Source of the DNA: Paraburkholderia sp. BL25I1N1
GTDB taxonomy: Bacteria; Pseudomonadota; Gammaproteobacteria; Burkholderiales; Burkholderiaceae
Length of the DNA stretch: 64,000 bases
Reading direction: 5' to 3'
Assembly: GCF_003002025.1 (NCBI RefSeq)
Contig: NZ_PVZB01000032.1
Span: 24,263 to 88,262, forward strand
In this document: positions 33,375 to 41,960 of the stretch, piece by piece
Layout of the letters: every line of letters starts with the position of its first letter
Numbering within the stretch: position 1 is the first letter of the stretch
The notes under the pieces: generated by a model
Told to the model about the DNA's origin: nothing
What the model saw: the letters and a program-made list of their open reading frames with translations, nothing else
The model's database searches: none
Position numbers and translations under genes: made by a program

Positions 33375-34388
33375 ATGGCACTCCCGATTCTCGACCCCAA
33401 CGCACCGGAATTCACGCGCCGCTATGTGAATCTGGCGGACCCGCGCCTGGGCGCGCAGGCGCTCGAGGCCAGCGACGATTTCTTCGCACCGAAGGAACGC
33501 ATGCTAAATCCGGAGCCGGCCGTCTTCATTCCGGGCAAGTACGACGACAATGGCAAGTGGATGGACGGCTGGGAAACGCGCCGCAAGCGCGCCAACGGCT
33601 ACGACTGGTGCGTGGTGAAATTGGCGCGGCCGGGCGTGATCAAGGGCCTCGATCTCGACACCAGCCACTTCACCGGCAACTTCCCGCCGGCGGCGTCGGT
33701 AGAAGCCGCGCGCGTGGTGGATGGCGCGCCTAACCAGTCGACGCAATGGACCGAAATCGTGCCGTCGACCACCTTGCAAGGCAATAGTCACCACTACCAC
33801 GAAGTCAGCGACGCGAATGCGTACACGCATCTGCGCGTGAACATCTATCCGGACGGCGGCATCGCGCGTCTGCGTGTGTATGGTCAACCGCAAGTCGATT
33901 GGGCCGGCGCGAGCCGCACGGAGCAGTTCGATCTGGCGGCGATGGAAAACGGCGCATATCTCGTCGCGGCGAACAACCAGCATTTCGGCGCAGCCTCGAC
34001 AATTTTGATGCCGGGCCGTGGCGTGAACATGGGCGACGGCTGGGAAACGCGCCGCCGTCGCGAACCGGGCAACGACTGGGCGATCGTCGCACTGGCGCAG
34101 CCGGGCGTGATCAAAAAGATCGAAGTCGATACGGCGCACTTCAAGGGCAACTTTCCGGACCGCTGCTCGATTCAGGCCGCGTATGTCACGGGCGGCACGG
34201 ACAGCTCGCTGATCACGCAGGCCATGTTTTGGCCGGTGCTGCTCGGCGAACAGAAACTGAAGATGGACAACCAGCACTATTTCGAAAGCGAAATCGCGGC
34301 GCTGGGTCCGGTGACGCACGTGCGCTTTAACATCATTCCGGACGGCGGCGTGTCGCGTCTGCGTTTGTGGGGCACGCTCGCATCATGA
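33375..34388 (+). CDS. alc: Allantoicase
   Basis: The 337-residue protein contains two homologous jelly-roll domains, seen as the repeated pair DGWETRRKRANGYDWCVVKLARPGVIKGLDLDTSHFTGNFPP and DGWETRRRREPGNDWAIVALAQPGVIKKIEVDTAHFKGNFPD. Allantoicase cleaves allantoate to ureidoglycolate and urea. A TAAGGAAGACAAAG site precedes the ATG. The 3' end overlaps allA by 4 bases. Confidence 0.93.
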   Translation: MALPILDPNAPEFTRRYVNLADPRLGAQALEASDDFFAPKERMLNPEPAVFIPGKYDDNGKWMDGWETRRKRANGYDWCVVKLARPGVIKGLDLDTSHFTGNFPPAASVEAARVVDGAPNQSTQWTEIVPSTTLQGNSHHYHEVSDANAYTHLRVNIYPDGGIARLRVYGQPQVDWAGASRTEQFDLAAMENGAYLVAANNQHFGAASTILMPGRGVNMGDGWETRRRREPGNDWAIVALAQPGVIKKIEVDTAHFKGNFPDRCSIQAAYVTGGTDSSLITQAMFWPVLLGEQKLKMDNQHYFESEIAALGPVTHVRFNIIPDGGVSRLRLWGTLAS

Positions 34389-34897
34389 AAACGCTCGCGA
34401 TCGAACCGTTGACGAAGGAAGCGTTCGCCGCGTTCGGCGACGTGATCGAACTCGAAGGCGCGAAGCAGATTCCGATCAACCTCGGCACGACGATCCGCTT
34501 TCACGATCTCGCGAAAGTGGACGTCGCCGACGAAAACGGTCGTACGCTCGTCAACCTGTTTCGCGGACAGCCGCGCACGCTGCCGTTCGAAGTGAAGATG
34601 CTCGAACGGCATCCGCTCGGCAGCCAGGCGTTCGTGCCGCTGAACGACAAGCCGTATCTGGTGGTCGTGGCGCCGGCGGGCGAGTTGGACGCGTCGAAGA
34701 TTCGCGCGTTCGTGACGAGCGGCTGGCAGGGCGTGAACTATGCGAAGGGCGTGTGGCACCATCCGCTGATCGCGTTGGGCGACGTGAGCGACTTTATCGT
34801 TGTCGATCGTGGCGGGGACGGACTCAACCTCAATGAGCAGGATCTCGCCGAGTCGCTGTGGCTCACGGAAGATGCGTTGAGCGCGGTGGCTGTTTGA
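34385..34897 (+). CDS. allA: Ureidoglycolate lyase
   Basis: The 170-residue cupin-type protein begins MKTLAIEPLTKEAFAAFGDVIELEG and has RTLPFEVKMLERHPLGSQAFVPLNDKPYLVVVAP and GVNYAKGVWHHPLIALG, all family motifs with metal-binding histidines. It splits ureidoglycolate into glyoxylate and urea, the last step here. Translation is coupled to allantoicase by ATGA overlap. A strong terminator follows. Confidence 0.92.
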   Translation: MKTLAIEPLTKEAFAAFGDVIELEGAKQIPINLGTTIRFHDLAKVDVADENGRTLVNLFRGQPRTLPFEVKMLERHPLGSQAFVPLNDKPYLVVVAPAGELDASKIRAFVTSGWQGVNYAKGVWHHPLIALGDVSDFIVVDRGGDGLNLNEQDLAESLWLTEDALSAVAV

Positions 34898-34933
34898 GTT
34901 TGATCGCTTTCATGTAGCACGCAGGTCGACTTA

Positions 34934-34976
34934 AAAGAACCCACAGCATCACCGATGCCGTGGGTTCTTTGTTTTG
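34934..34976 (+). terminator. Strong rho-independent terminator after allA
   Basis: AAAGAACCCAC and GTGGGTTCTTT form a perfect 11-bp stem (34934-34944 with 34960-34970), with an inner GCATC/GATGC stem and a GTTTTG tail. It is near symmetrical and could also stop the convergent hipA transcript. Confidence 0.85.
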
Positions 34977-35019
34977 GCTGCGAATCATAAAGGCGCAGCG
35001 CGACGCCCTCGTTGCGCGT

Positions 35020-36369
35020 CTAACCACGCTTGCCGAGAAGCGGCGAGCGTCCAATCACCTCGCGCGCGCGTTCCGCCGGCTCCGGCATGGAAAAACCTGC
35101 GGCTTCGATCGCCGGTTTGAGTCCTTTGAATTGCAGACTCTTCTTCGGTGAGCGCAAGGACGCCATGCCGTCGTCCCAGGCGTGAAGCATGTGCTTCGCG
35201 ACGGTGTGCCATTGCGGCTCGTTGCGCGCCGCTTCGATCAACTCCTGACCGACGGCGACGGCCGAATCGCACAAGGCCTCGACCATCTGCGCGTATTGCC
35301 GCGGCGCGATGCCCATACGCGTGTTGAAGAAGCGCTCCAGCGTTTTGCCGGCTGCCCAGGTTTTGCGGCCGTCGATCGGCAAGCCCGGAGGATTCGCCGC
35401 GAAACGCGGGTACGCCTGCGTCGTGACGATGTCGTAGACGGGCGTGAACGCGACATCGTCGACCGATGTATAGAACAACGCCACGTTCTTCGTATGGCAA
35501 TCCGCGTTGCGTACGACGTAGTTCGTCAACATATGCCAGCCGAGATGCTCCAGCTGCTCGCGCATGGTGTCGCGATCGAGCAGATAGGCTCGTGCGGCAT
35601 TGAGCATTTTCTCGCTGGTCGAGTTGTATTTTTCGTGCGGCGGCAAACCAAGAAGACCGCACAGGTCCTCGACGCCATAGGCCGGCTTTCCCTGTGCGTC
35701 GACGTCGAAGCGCTCGACGATCAGCGCCCGGCCATCGTCCGACATCTTCGTGCGCGCGACCGGCGCGACGCTGAGCCGTTCGAGCACGCGCATGGAATAG
35801 AACTCGTTGAAGCCGAGAAACGGCGTGCTGTCGTCCGAGCCTTTGATGATGTGGCGGCTTGTCCGGATGGTGGGTTTGCCGAGCGGCATCGACGTGAATG
35901 GCTGCGAGGCATCGTCCTGTGGCGCGATGAACTTGGGCACGGCGCCCGAGATGGCCGCGCGCGCATACTCGCGCACGAGTTGCGCGAAATGTTCGGCCGT
36001 GTTGTCGCCGTGCAAAATGTCCTGCACGTCGAGCGCTCGCAGTTCCGTTCCAGGTGCGACGCCTTCCGGCGTCACGGTGACACGGCCGATCCCCATCGCG
36101 CCGACCACCGCGAGCAGCGACAGGTCGGTGCCGTCGAGCAACGGTCCGAACTGCTCGCGAATCAGATTCAGCAAATAACCCTCCGGCAGGTTTTGCCGGA
36201 AAAACGGATGCAGATCGCGCGGCCAGCGCCAAGGTTCTTCACGCACCGGCATGGTCAGGCTGATGAAATCCGCCGTGCTCGCGTCGCGGTTGTATTTGAG
36301 GACGTAGTCGTCGCGCTCGCGAAATAGCGTGGCGACGTTTTTGCCCAGTACCTGGACGTCGAGCCTCAT
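35020..36369 (-). CDS. hipA: HipA family serine/threonine kinase toxin
   Basis: The 449-residue protein has the HipA layout: an N-terminal domain with LFRERDDYVLKYNRDASTADFISLTMPVREEP and PFFRQNLPEGYLLNLIREQF, the nucleotide-binding SGAVPKF, and the catalytic YVVRNADCHTKNVALFY with Asp and Asn, then FTPVYDIVTTQAY with the metal-binding Asp. HipA phosphorylates glutamyl-tRNA synthetase in E. coli; targets differ between homologues. It abuts the antitoxin gene (TAA/ATG overlap at 36369). It lies on the strand opposite to allA, inside the purine catabolism region. Confidence 0.92.
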   Translation of the reverse strand: MRLDVQVLGKNVATLFRERDDYVLKYNRDASTADFISLTMPVREEPWRWPRDLHPFFRQNLPEGYLLNLIREQFGPLLDGTDLSLLAVVGAMGIGRVTVTPEGVAPGTELRALDVQDILHGDNTAEHFAQLVREYARAAISGAVPKFIAPQDDASQPFTSMPLGKPTIRTSRHIIKGSDDSTPFLGFNEFYSMRVLERLSVAPVARTKMSDDGRALIVERFDVDAQGKPAYGVEDLCGLLGLPPHEKYNSTSEKMLNAARAYLLDRDTMREQLEHLGWHMLTNYVVRNADCHTKNVALFYTSVDDVAFTPVYDIVTTQAYPRFAANPPGLPIDGRKTWAAGKTLERFFNTRMGIAPRQYAQMVEALCDSAVAVGQELIEAARNEPQWHTVAKHMLHAWDDGMASLRSPKKSLQFKGLKPAIEAAGFSMPEPAERAREVIGRSPLLGKRG

Positions 36370-36632
36370 TAGTTGGCGTCCGGATTGCGTTGTTCAGCGA
36401 GGATGTCTTCGAGCGTGCGCCCGTGGCCATGCGCGACGAACTTGAGGTCGTAGCCTGCCGCTTCGAGCAGGCGCACGAGCACGGACACGCTCATATCGTT
36501 TTTGGCGAGCGTTTCCATACGCGCGACGGTGGTGCGCGCGACGCCCGCCCGACGCGCCAACTCCTCTTGCGACAGATGGCTTTCGTGGCGAACAGCCTTC
36601 AGCATGTCAGATACATCGGCGAGATTGGTCAT
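36369..36632 (-). CDS. hipB: HipB family antitoxin (XRE helix-turn-helix)
   Basis: From ATG at 36632 the 87-residue product reads MTNLADVSDMLKAVRHESHL then SQEELARRAGVARTTVARMETLAKNDMSVSVLVRLLEAAGYDLKFV, an XRE helix-turn-helix, with a charged tail (EDILAEQRNPDAN). In-frame upstream codons to 36719 would read through an operator half-site and are unlikely. HipB neutralises HipA and represses the promoter through inverted TGTAGCCC half-sites found just upstream. Confidence 0.88.
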   Translation of the reverse strand: MTNLADVSDMLKAVRHESHLSQEELARRAGVARTTVARMETLAKNDMSVSVLVRLLEAAGYDLKFVAHGHGRTLEDILAEQRNPDAN

Positions 36633-36771
36633 TTGTAGCCCCGAGGCGTCAATTTCGACGAATTCATGCCGTATTGTAGCCCATCGAGCACAACGAGGTC
36701 TCGGGAACTTGTGCCTCATGGGCTACATTTCAACGGAATTTGTGAGAAATTGTAGCCCATAGGCTACAATT
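36633..36771 (-). promoter_or_regulatory. hipBA operator region with repeated TGTAGCC half-sites
   Basis: A perfect palindrome AATTGTAGCC-4 nt-GGCTACAATT occupies 36748-36771. Further half-sites are TTGTAGCCCAT at 36674-36684, ATGGGCTACA in the other direction at 36718-36727, and TTGTAGCCCC at 36633-36642, directly at the hipB start. Five half-sites in 139 bases match the multi-operator form known for hipBA autoregulation. The core differs from the E. coli sites. Confidence 0.75.
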
Positions 36772-36810
36772 CGGCCACGCCCGCCTTGGAGAAGCCAACA
36801 CCAGTGCGGC

Positions 36811-36851
36811 CAAAGAAAAGCGGGCTTCCCGCTAGCGCGAAAAGCCCGCTT
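36811..36851 (-). terminator. Rho-independent terminator of puuD (minus strand)
   Basis: AAGCGGGCTT (36818-36827) and AAGCCCGCTT (36842-36851) form a perfect 10-bp stem with a 14-base loop. Read on the minus strand, the stem is followed by TTCTTTGG. It lies 50 bases after the puuD stop. Confidence 0.8.
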
Positions 36852-36900
36852 CATATTGCTTCATCCATCGCCACGCCGGGCAGGATGCCCGGCTCGACTA

Positions 36901-38094
36901 TCACTTCGCTGCGCCACCCTGGAACCACGCGGCGATCTTCATCCGCTCGTCGTCGGTCATGTGCGTCACGTTGCCGAGCGGCATGGCTTTCAGCGTCACG
37001 GCTTGCTGGTAAATCCGCTGCGCGTTCTGCGAGATTTCATCCGGCGTGTCCAGCAGCACGCCGGCGGGGGCGCTGCCCATCATCGTGGGATGCGCGGAGT
37101 GGCAGGCCACGCAGCGCTGTTGCAGCACCGGTGCGATGTCAGCCACTTTGATCGTCGGCGCGTTGGCCGCTTGCGCTTGCGGCACCATCGGCTTCGGCAT
37201 GGTCCAGAAGAGGGCGCCGAACATCAGGGCAATGCCCGCCAGCGGCAAATACCACAACACCTGGCCACGGTGACGCATCACGAAGAACTGACGGATCAGC
37301 GCGCCGGCCAGCATGATGACAAGCAGCACGGCCCAGTTGTACGGATGCGTGTAGGTCATCGCGTAGTGGTTCGACAGCATCGCGAACACCACCGGCAGCG
37401 TGAAATACGTGTTGTGCACCGAGCGTTGCTTGCCGCGCTTGCCATAAATCGGGTTCGGTGTCTCGCCTTTGAGCATGGCGTCGACCATCTTGCGCTGGCC
37501 CGGAATGATCACGAAGAACACGTTGGCCGACATGATCGTGGCCAGCATCGCGCCCATGATCAGGTAAGCCGCGCGGCCCGCAAAGATATGACACGCGAGC
37601 CACGCCGCGATCAGCACGTACACGCCGACGCAGATGCCGAGCACCTTATCCTTGTTGCCGAGAATGCGGCACAGCGAGTCGTACACGATCCAGCCGGCGG
37701 CGAGGAAGCCGAGCGCCGAGGCGACGGCGACCACCGGTCCCATATCCAGCACGTTCTTGTCGATCAGGTAAGTGCTCGGCGAGAACAGATACAGCACGGT
37801 GAAGAGACCGAAGCCCGACAACCACGTGGTGTACGACGGCCACTTCGACCAGTGCAGATCGTCCGGCATTTCCGGCGGCGCGACCGTGTACTTCTGCATG
37901 TTGTAGAAGCCGCCGCCGTGCACGTGCCACAGTTCGCCGAACACGCCGCGCCTGCGCTGGTTCGGGTCTGCCGGCGGTTTCAGGCTGTTGTCGAGCGCGA
38001 CGAAATAAAATGATTCGCCGATCCATGCAATCGCGGCGATGACGTGAAACCAGCGAATCGCCAGATTCAACCAGTCTGTGATAAAGCCTTCCAT
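36901..38094 (-). CDS. puuD: Urate hydroxylase PuuD, membrane protein with C-terminal cytochrome c domain
   Basis: The 397-residue protein begins MEGFITDWLNLAIRWFHVIAAIAWIGESFYFVALDN, the first of about eight membrane segments; LWHVHGGGFYNMQKYTVAP and SANVFFVIIPGQRKMVDAMLKGETPNP are PuuD motifs. The C-terminal soluble part contains the heme-binding CVACHSAHP. PuuD oxidises urate to 5-hydroxyisourate with electrons passed to the respiratory chain instead of oxygen. It replaces PucL/Uox-type uricase. The next gene upstream on the same strand, after 346 bases, is uraH, the following enzyme of the pathway. Confidence 0.93.
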   Translation of the reverse strand: MEGFITDWLNLAIRWFHVIAAIAWIGESFYFVALDNSLKPPADPNQRRRGVFGELWHVHGGGFYNMQKYTVAPPEMPDDLHWSKWPSYTTWLSGFGLFTVLYLFSPSTYLIDKNVLDMGPVVAVASALGFLAAGWIVYDSLCRILGNKDKVLGICVGVYVLIAAWLACHIFAGRAAYLIMGAMLATIMSANVFFVIIPGQRKMVDAMLKGETPNPIYGKRGKQRSVHNTYFTLPVVFAMLSNHYAMTYTHPYNWAVLLVIMLAGALIRQFFVMRHRGQVLWYLPLAGIALMFGALFWTMPKPMVPQAQAANAPTIKVADIAPVLQQRCVACHSAHPTMMGSAPAGVLLDTPDEISQNAQRIYQQAVTLKAMPLGNVTHMTDDERMKIAAWFQGGAAK

Positions 38095-38097
38095 GAA

Positions 38098-38443
38098 ACT
38101 CCTCCACTTCTGATTCGTTGTACTCGCAGCGACGTCATGTGCCTTTTGAAACCCGGCTCACGGGTCGTTGGCAGGGCAGCACGTCGCTGCGCAGACTGCG
38201 GGGTGAAGACGCGATGCGCTCAGTTCGCACAGCGCCGTTTTTTTATTGGCTCGTTGGGCTGGCCGGAGTCGGTTCGAAGTGGGTCGACTCGCATGCGTTC
38301 GATTGCGTTTCGCGGGTGCTCGCCCGTGTGTCCCTGTATGTGCCTGAGCATCTGCGCAATGCAATCGAGCGCGAGGGTCATGCTGCGCGAACTCGACCTC
38401 GCTTCGTCCAACCTCTTTCCAACACTTCGCGGCAGATGTCTCC
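38098..38443. other. Intergenic region between uraH and puuD
   Basis: Both strands have short frames with poor composition and no ribosome binding site, so no gene is called. The region is long for genes of one pathway and may hold a separate puuD promoter. Confidence 0.45.
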
Positions 38444-38797
38444 TTAGCTGCCGCGATAGGTGCTATACGACCACGGCGACACGAGCAGCGGCACGTGATA
38501 GTGCGCGCCGGCATCGGCCACGCCGAAGCGCAACACGACGCGATCGACGAAGCGTGGCTCCGGCACCTTCGTGCCGATCGACGCAAAGTAGTCGCCTGCG
38601 CCGAATACGAGTTCGTATTCGCCCGCGACTAGCGCATCGCCTTCGAGCAGCGGCTGGTCGCAACGGCCGTCGTCATTGGTGGTGGTAGTTTTGAGCGCGC
38701 GGCGCGTGTCGCCCGAGAGCGCGAAGAGTTCGACCTTGATGCCCGCGCCGGGACGGCCGTTGGCGGTGTCGAGCACATGGGTAGTGAGCTTTCCCAT
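38444..38797 (-). CDS. uraH: 5-hydroxyisourate hydrolase (transthyretin-like)
   Basis: The 117-residue protein starts MGKLTTHVLDTANGRPGAGI with the first catalytic His, has an Arg-containing central part (NDDGRCDQPLLEG), and ends HYHVPLLVSPWSYSTYRGS, the diagnostic C-terminal tetrapeptide YRGS. It hydrolyses 5-hydroxyisourate to OHCU, between PuuD and UraD. AAGGAAAATTGCG precedes ATG 38797; a TTG at 38803 lies too close to that site. No signal peptide. Confidence 0.94.
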   Translation of the reverse strand: MGKLTTHVLDTANGRPGAGIKVELFALSGDTRRALKTTTTNDDGRCDQPLLEGDALVAGEYELVFGAGDYFASIGTKVPEPRFVDRVVLRFGVADAGAHYHVPLLVSPWSYSTYRGS

Positions 38798-39334
38798 TCG
38801 CAATTTTCCTTATGTGAATGCGAGGTTTCGGCGGCAGCCCGATCCAGATACGTTTGCGGCGGATCGAGGCTCCACGTCAGTGGCTACATACCCGTCGGCG
38901 AATTGAAGCGAGCGCCGTGACAGCCATTGTAAAAAGGTTGTTCCGTCCAGCGCGCGCGAGATAGGAAAGATAATAGCTGGCGCATGACGGACAGCCTGTT
39001 GAAAGCCGCAACGACTCGATTCCTTCGACTATTACAGCGCATTTGCCTTACCGGCGGATCGTACCGGCGCCAAAAAAGGCCCACTATATCGGCAGCGTGA
39101 AGTTGGGTATCGCATTGGCGTGAGTTGTCAGCATTATTTTGGCCGTCGAAGGTTACGTCCGTGCATTGCGGCAAACACGAATCGAGGACGATTCAGCCGC
39201 GACGCACCCCGAAGACGGCGGAAACACGCTGGGTAACCGGGCCAACGGCGTTCGACGGGACGCGGCGGCACGGTGGCGTGCCGTCACATCGCGTTCGAAC
39301 GGCTTTGCACGGAAGCAATGAAGCGGAGAAACGA
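38798..39334. other. Divergent intergenic region between uraH and the deaminase gene
   Basis: 537 bases without a convincing gene. It must hold the divergent promoters of uraH and the 8-oxoguanine deaminase gene. No palindrome matching the GntR core was found. The segment 38930-39010 is slightly richer in A and T than its surroundings. Confidence 0.5.
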
Positions 39335-40723
39335 ATGACGATGGAACAAGCGGCTAACAAGCCCAAGAAGACGATGTTGGTGAAGCACGCGGACGTGCTG
39401 GTCACGATGGACGGCGCCCGGCGCGAACTGCGCGACGGCGGCATGTTTATCGAGGACAACCGCATCGTCGCGGTCGGACCGACGGCGGAATTGCCGCAAA
39501 CGGCCGACGAAGTGCTGGATATGCGCGGGCATCTGGTGATTCCGGGCCTCGTCAACACGCACCACCACATGTATCAGAGCCTGACGCGGGCGGTTCCCGC
39601 CGCGCAGAACGCCGAACTGTTCGGCTGGCTGACCAGCCTATACAAGGTGTGGGCGAACCTCACGCCGGAGATGATCGAAGTCTCCACGCTGACGGCGATG
39701 GCCGAGCTCTTGCTGTCCGGCTGCACGACGTCGAGCGACCATTTGTATATCTATCCGAACGGCAGCCGGCTCGACGACAGCATCGGCGCGGCGCGCCGGA
39801 TCGGTATGCGTTTTCACGCGGCGCGCGGCAGCATGAGCGTCGGGCAGAAAGACGGCGGCTTGCCGCCGGATTCAGTGGTCGAGCGTGAAGCGGACATCCT
39901 GAAGGACACCCAGCGGCTGATCGAGACGTATCACGACGAAGGACGTTACGCGATGCTGCGTGTGGTGGTCGCGCCATGCTCGCCGTTCTCGGTGAGCCGC
40001 GATCTGATGCGTGAATCCGCGGTGATGGCGCGGCAGTATGGCGTGTCGATGCACACGCACCTGGCGGAAAACGTCAACGACATCGCGTACAGCTGCGAGA
40101 AGTTCGGCATGACGCCGGCGGAGTATGCGGAAGACCTCGGCTGGGTTGGCCACGATGTGTGGCATGCGCACTGCGTGCAACTCGACGACGCCGGCATCGA
40201 CCTGTTCGCGCGCACCGGCACCGGCGTCGCGCATTGCCCGTGTTCGAACATGCGGCTCGCGTCGGGTATCGCGCCGGTGAAGCGCATGCGTCTGGCGGGC
40301 GTGCCAGTGGGCTTGGGCGTCGACGGATCGGCGTCGAACGACGGCGCGCAGATGATTGCCGAAGTGCGTCAGGCTTTGTTGCTGCAACGAGTCGGTTTCG
40401 GACCTGATGCGATGACCGCACGCGAGGCGCTGGAAATTGCGACGCTCGGCGGCGCGAAGGTGCTCAATCGCGACGATATCGGTGCGCTGGCGCCAGGCAT
40501 GGCGGCGGATTTCGTGTCGTTCGATCTGCGCCAGCCGCTTTTCGCGGGCGCGTTGCACGACCCCGTCGCGGCGCTCGTGTTCTGCGCGCCGTCGCAAGTT
40601 AGCTACAGCGTGATCGGCGGCAAGGTCGTCGTGAAAGAAGGGCAGTTGACGACGCTGGAGCTCGGGCCGGTCATCGAGCAGCACAACCGGTTGGCGAAGA
40701 CGCTTTACGAAGCTGCGGCGTAA
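39335..40723 (+). CDS. 8-oxoguanine deaminase (amidohydrolase superfamily)
   Basis: The 462-residue enzyme has the amidohydrolase metal site: NTHHHMYQSLTRAVPAAQNAELFGWL near residue 80, MHTHLAENVNDI, VWHAHCVQLDD and GLGVDGSASNDG with the final Asp. These agree with the characterised 8-oxoguanine deaminase group, which converts 8-oxoguanine (and related purines) to uric acid, and with the triazine hydrolase relatives. Its product feeds directly into puuD. GGAGAAACGA precedes ATG 39335; the 39125 frame start is rejected. A related atrazine-type hydrolase is the alternative. Confidence 0.82.
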   Translation: MTMEQAANKPKKTMLVKHADVLVTMDGARRELRDGGMFIEDNRIVAVGPTAELPQTADEVLDMRGHLVIPGLVNTHHHMYQSLTRAVPAAQNAELFGWLTSLYKVWANLTPEMIEVSTLTAMAELLLSGCTTSSDHLYIYPNGSRLDDSIGAARRIGMRFHAARGSMSVGQKDGGLPPDSVVEREADILKDTQRLIETYHDEGRYAMLRVVVAPCSPFSVSRDLMRESAVMARQYGVSMHTHLAENVNDIAYSCEKFGMTPAEYAEDLGWVGHDVWHAHCVQLDDAGIDLFARTGTGVAHCPCSNMRLASGIAPVKRMRLAGVPVGLGVDGSASNDGAQMIAEVRQALLLQRVGFGPDAMTAREALEIATLGGAKVLNRDDIGALAPGMAADFVSFDLRQPLFAGALHDPVAALVFCAPSQVSYSVIGGKVVVKEGQLTTLELGPVIEQHNRLAKTLYEAAA

Positions 40724-40731
40724 AAGAAGGA

Positions 40732-40760
40732 ACGGGTTATCGGCGCCGCCGATAACCCGT
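40732..40760. terminator. Bidirectional hairpin between deaminase and LysR genes
   Basis: ACGGGTTATCGGC and GCCGATAACCCGT form a 13-bp perfect stem with a GCC loop. On the minus strand TTCCTTCTTTTA follows, so it best terminates the LysR transcript. The plus-strand side has no U-run. Confidence 0.7.
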
Positions 40761-40776
40761 AAAGCAAAGCAAAAAC

Positions 40777-41709
40777 TCAAGGCTTGTCGATCAACGTCTT
40801 GGTCGCCTCGGCGACCAGACTGCGCAACCAGCGCACTTCATCGGAGTAATGCACGCGTTCGTGCCACAGTTGGTAGTACTGCATCGGCGGGAAATCGAGT
40901 GGTGCGGGCACGACCGTGAGCGGCAGGAACTTGGCGTAATAATCGGCAAAGAGGCGCGTCGTCGTGAAGATCAGATCGGACTTGATCAGCACGTATGGCG
41001 CCAGATTGAAGTACGGCAGCGTCACGACCACATGGCGCTTGAGCCGCTCGCGCGCGAGATGCACGTCGATCGCGCCGCGCTGGCCCACCGAATAAGGAGT
41101 AGGCGCGAGATGCGGCGCATTCAGGTACTGGTCGAGCGTGAGACCGCCGCGTTTGGCAAACGGATGCGTGTTGCTCATCAGGCAGACGATCTGATCGACG
41201 AAGAGGTTCGACAGGTGCAACTGTTCCGGCGGCTCCGGCCAGTTTCCGACCACGATGTCGAGCTTGCCGTCTTCAAGCGCGAGTTCGTAGTCGAAAGCCG
41301 GCCCGAGCGAGTGAAACTCGAGCGTCGCGTTCGGCGCGGCCTGACGAAAGCGTTCGACCACCGTCGGCACGAACAAGACGTTCAGGTAGTCCGGGCAGCC
41401 GATCCGGTAGCAACGGATCGAAGTGGCCGGATCGAAGTTGTGTTGCTGGAACTTGATGCGTTCGATCTCGCGCAGCGCGTTCTGCACCGGTTCGAGCAGG
41501 CGCAGGCCGTATTCCGTGGGCACCATGCCGGATTTGCCGCGCACCAGCAGCGGGTCGCCGGTGATGTCGCGCAAACGGCGCAGCGCCGCGCTGATGGCGG
41601 GTTGCGATTGATTCAGTTTGACGGCCGCGCGCGTGACGCTGCGTTCCATCAACAGGGTATGCAAGACGCGTAACAGGTACGTATCGATCGCCTCGCGTTG
41701 CTGACTCAT
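40777..41709 (-). CDS. LysR family transcriptional regulator
   Basis: The winged helix is LLRVLHTLLMERSVTRAAVKLNQSQPAISAALRRLRDITGDPLLVRGKSGMVPTEYGLRLLEPV, followed by an effector domain (RIGCPDYLNVLFVPTVVERFRQAAPNATLEFHSLG, with GNWPEPPEQLHL) of the NodD/NahR-like subgroup. It is divergent from the BMP-type ABC importer genes, 251 bases away, so it most likely controls them, and possibly the deaminase gene as well. The effector is unknown but a purine or nucleoside is plausible. Confidence 0.9.
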   Translation of the reverse strand: MSQQREAIDTYLLRVLHTLLMERSVTRAAVKLNQSQPAISAALRRLRDITGDPLLVRGKSGMVPTEYGLRLLEPVQNALREIERIKFQQHNFDPATSIRCYRIGCPDYLNVLFVPTVVERFRQAAPNATLEFHSLGPAFDYELALEDGKLDIVVGNWPEPPEQLHLSNLFVDQIVCLMSNTHPFAKRGGLTLDQYLNAPHLAPTPYSVGQRGAIDVHLARERLKRHVVVTLPYFNLAPYVLIKSDLIFTTTRLFADYYAKFLPLTVVPAPLDFPPMQYYQLWHERVHYSDEVRWLRSLVAEATKTLIDKP

Positions 41710-41960
41710 GACTTCTCCGAAATATATGTTCTGGCTGATCGAGCGGGCGTGGGTGTATATGACTTTTAATATGAACGTAAAGCCGCGTCAAGAGTGGGAT
41801 ACCCGCAGAGCTCGCTGCGACGCGGGTTTGCGGGGAATTTTGGCGGCTCGACTGACTGGGTCGAATTAGGTATTGTCATCCGGTTGTGGTGACGGATCGC
41901 CTGCCGGCAAGGTGGACGGACGCGCTGTAACCGGCAGTCACTGACGTACTACGGAATCAC

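Noticed and set aside
38118..38447. Plus-strand frame between puuD and uraH
   Set aside because: No ribosome binding site and no domain; overlaps the uraH end.
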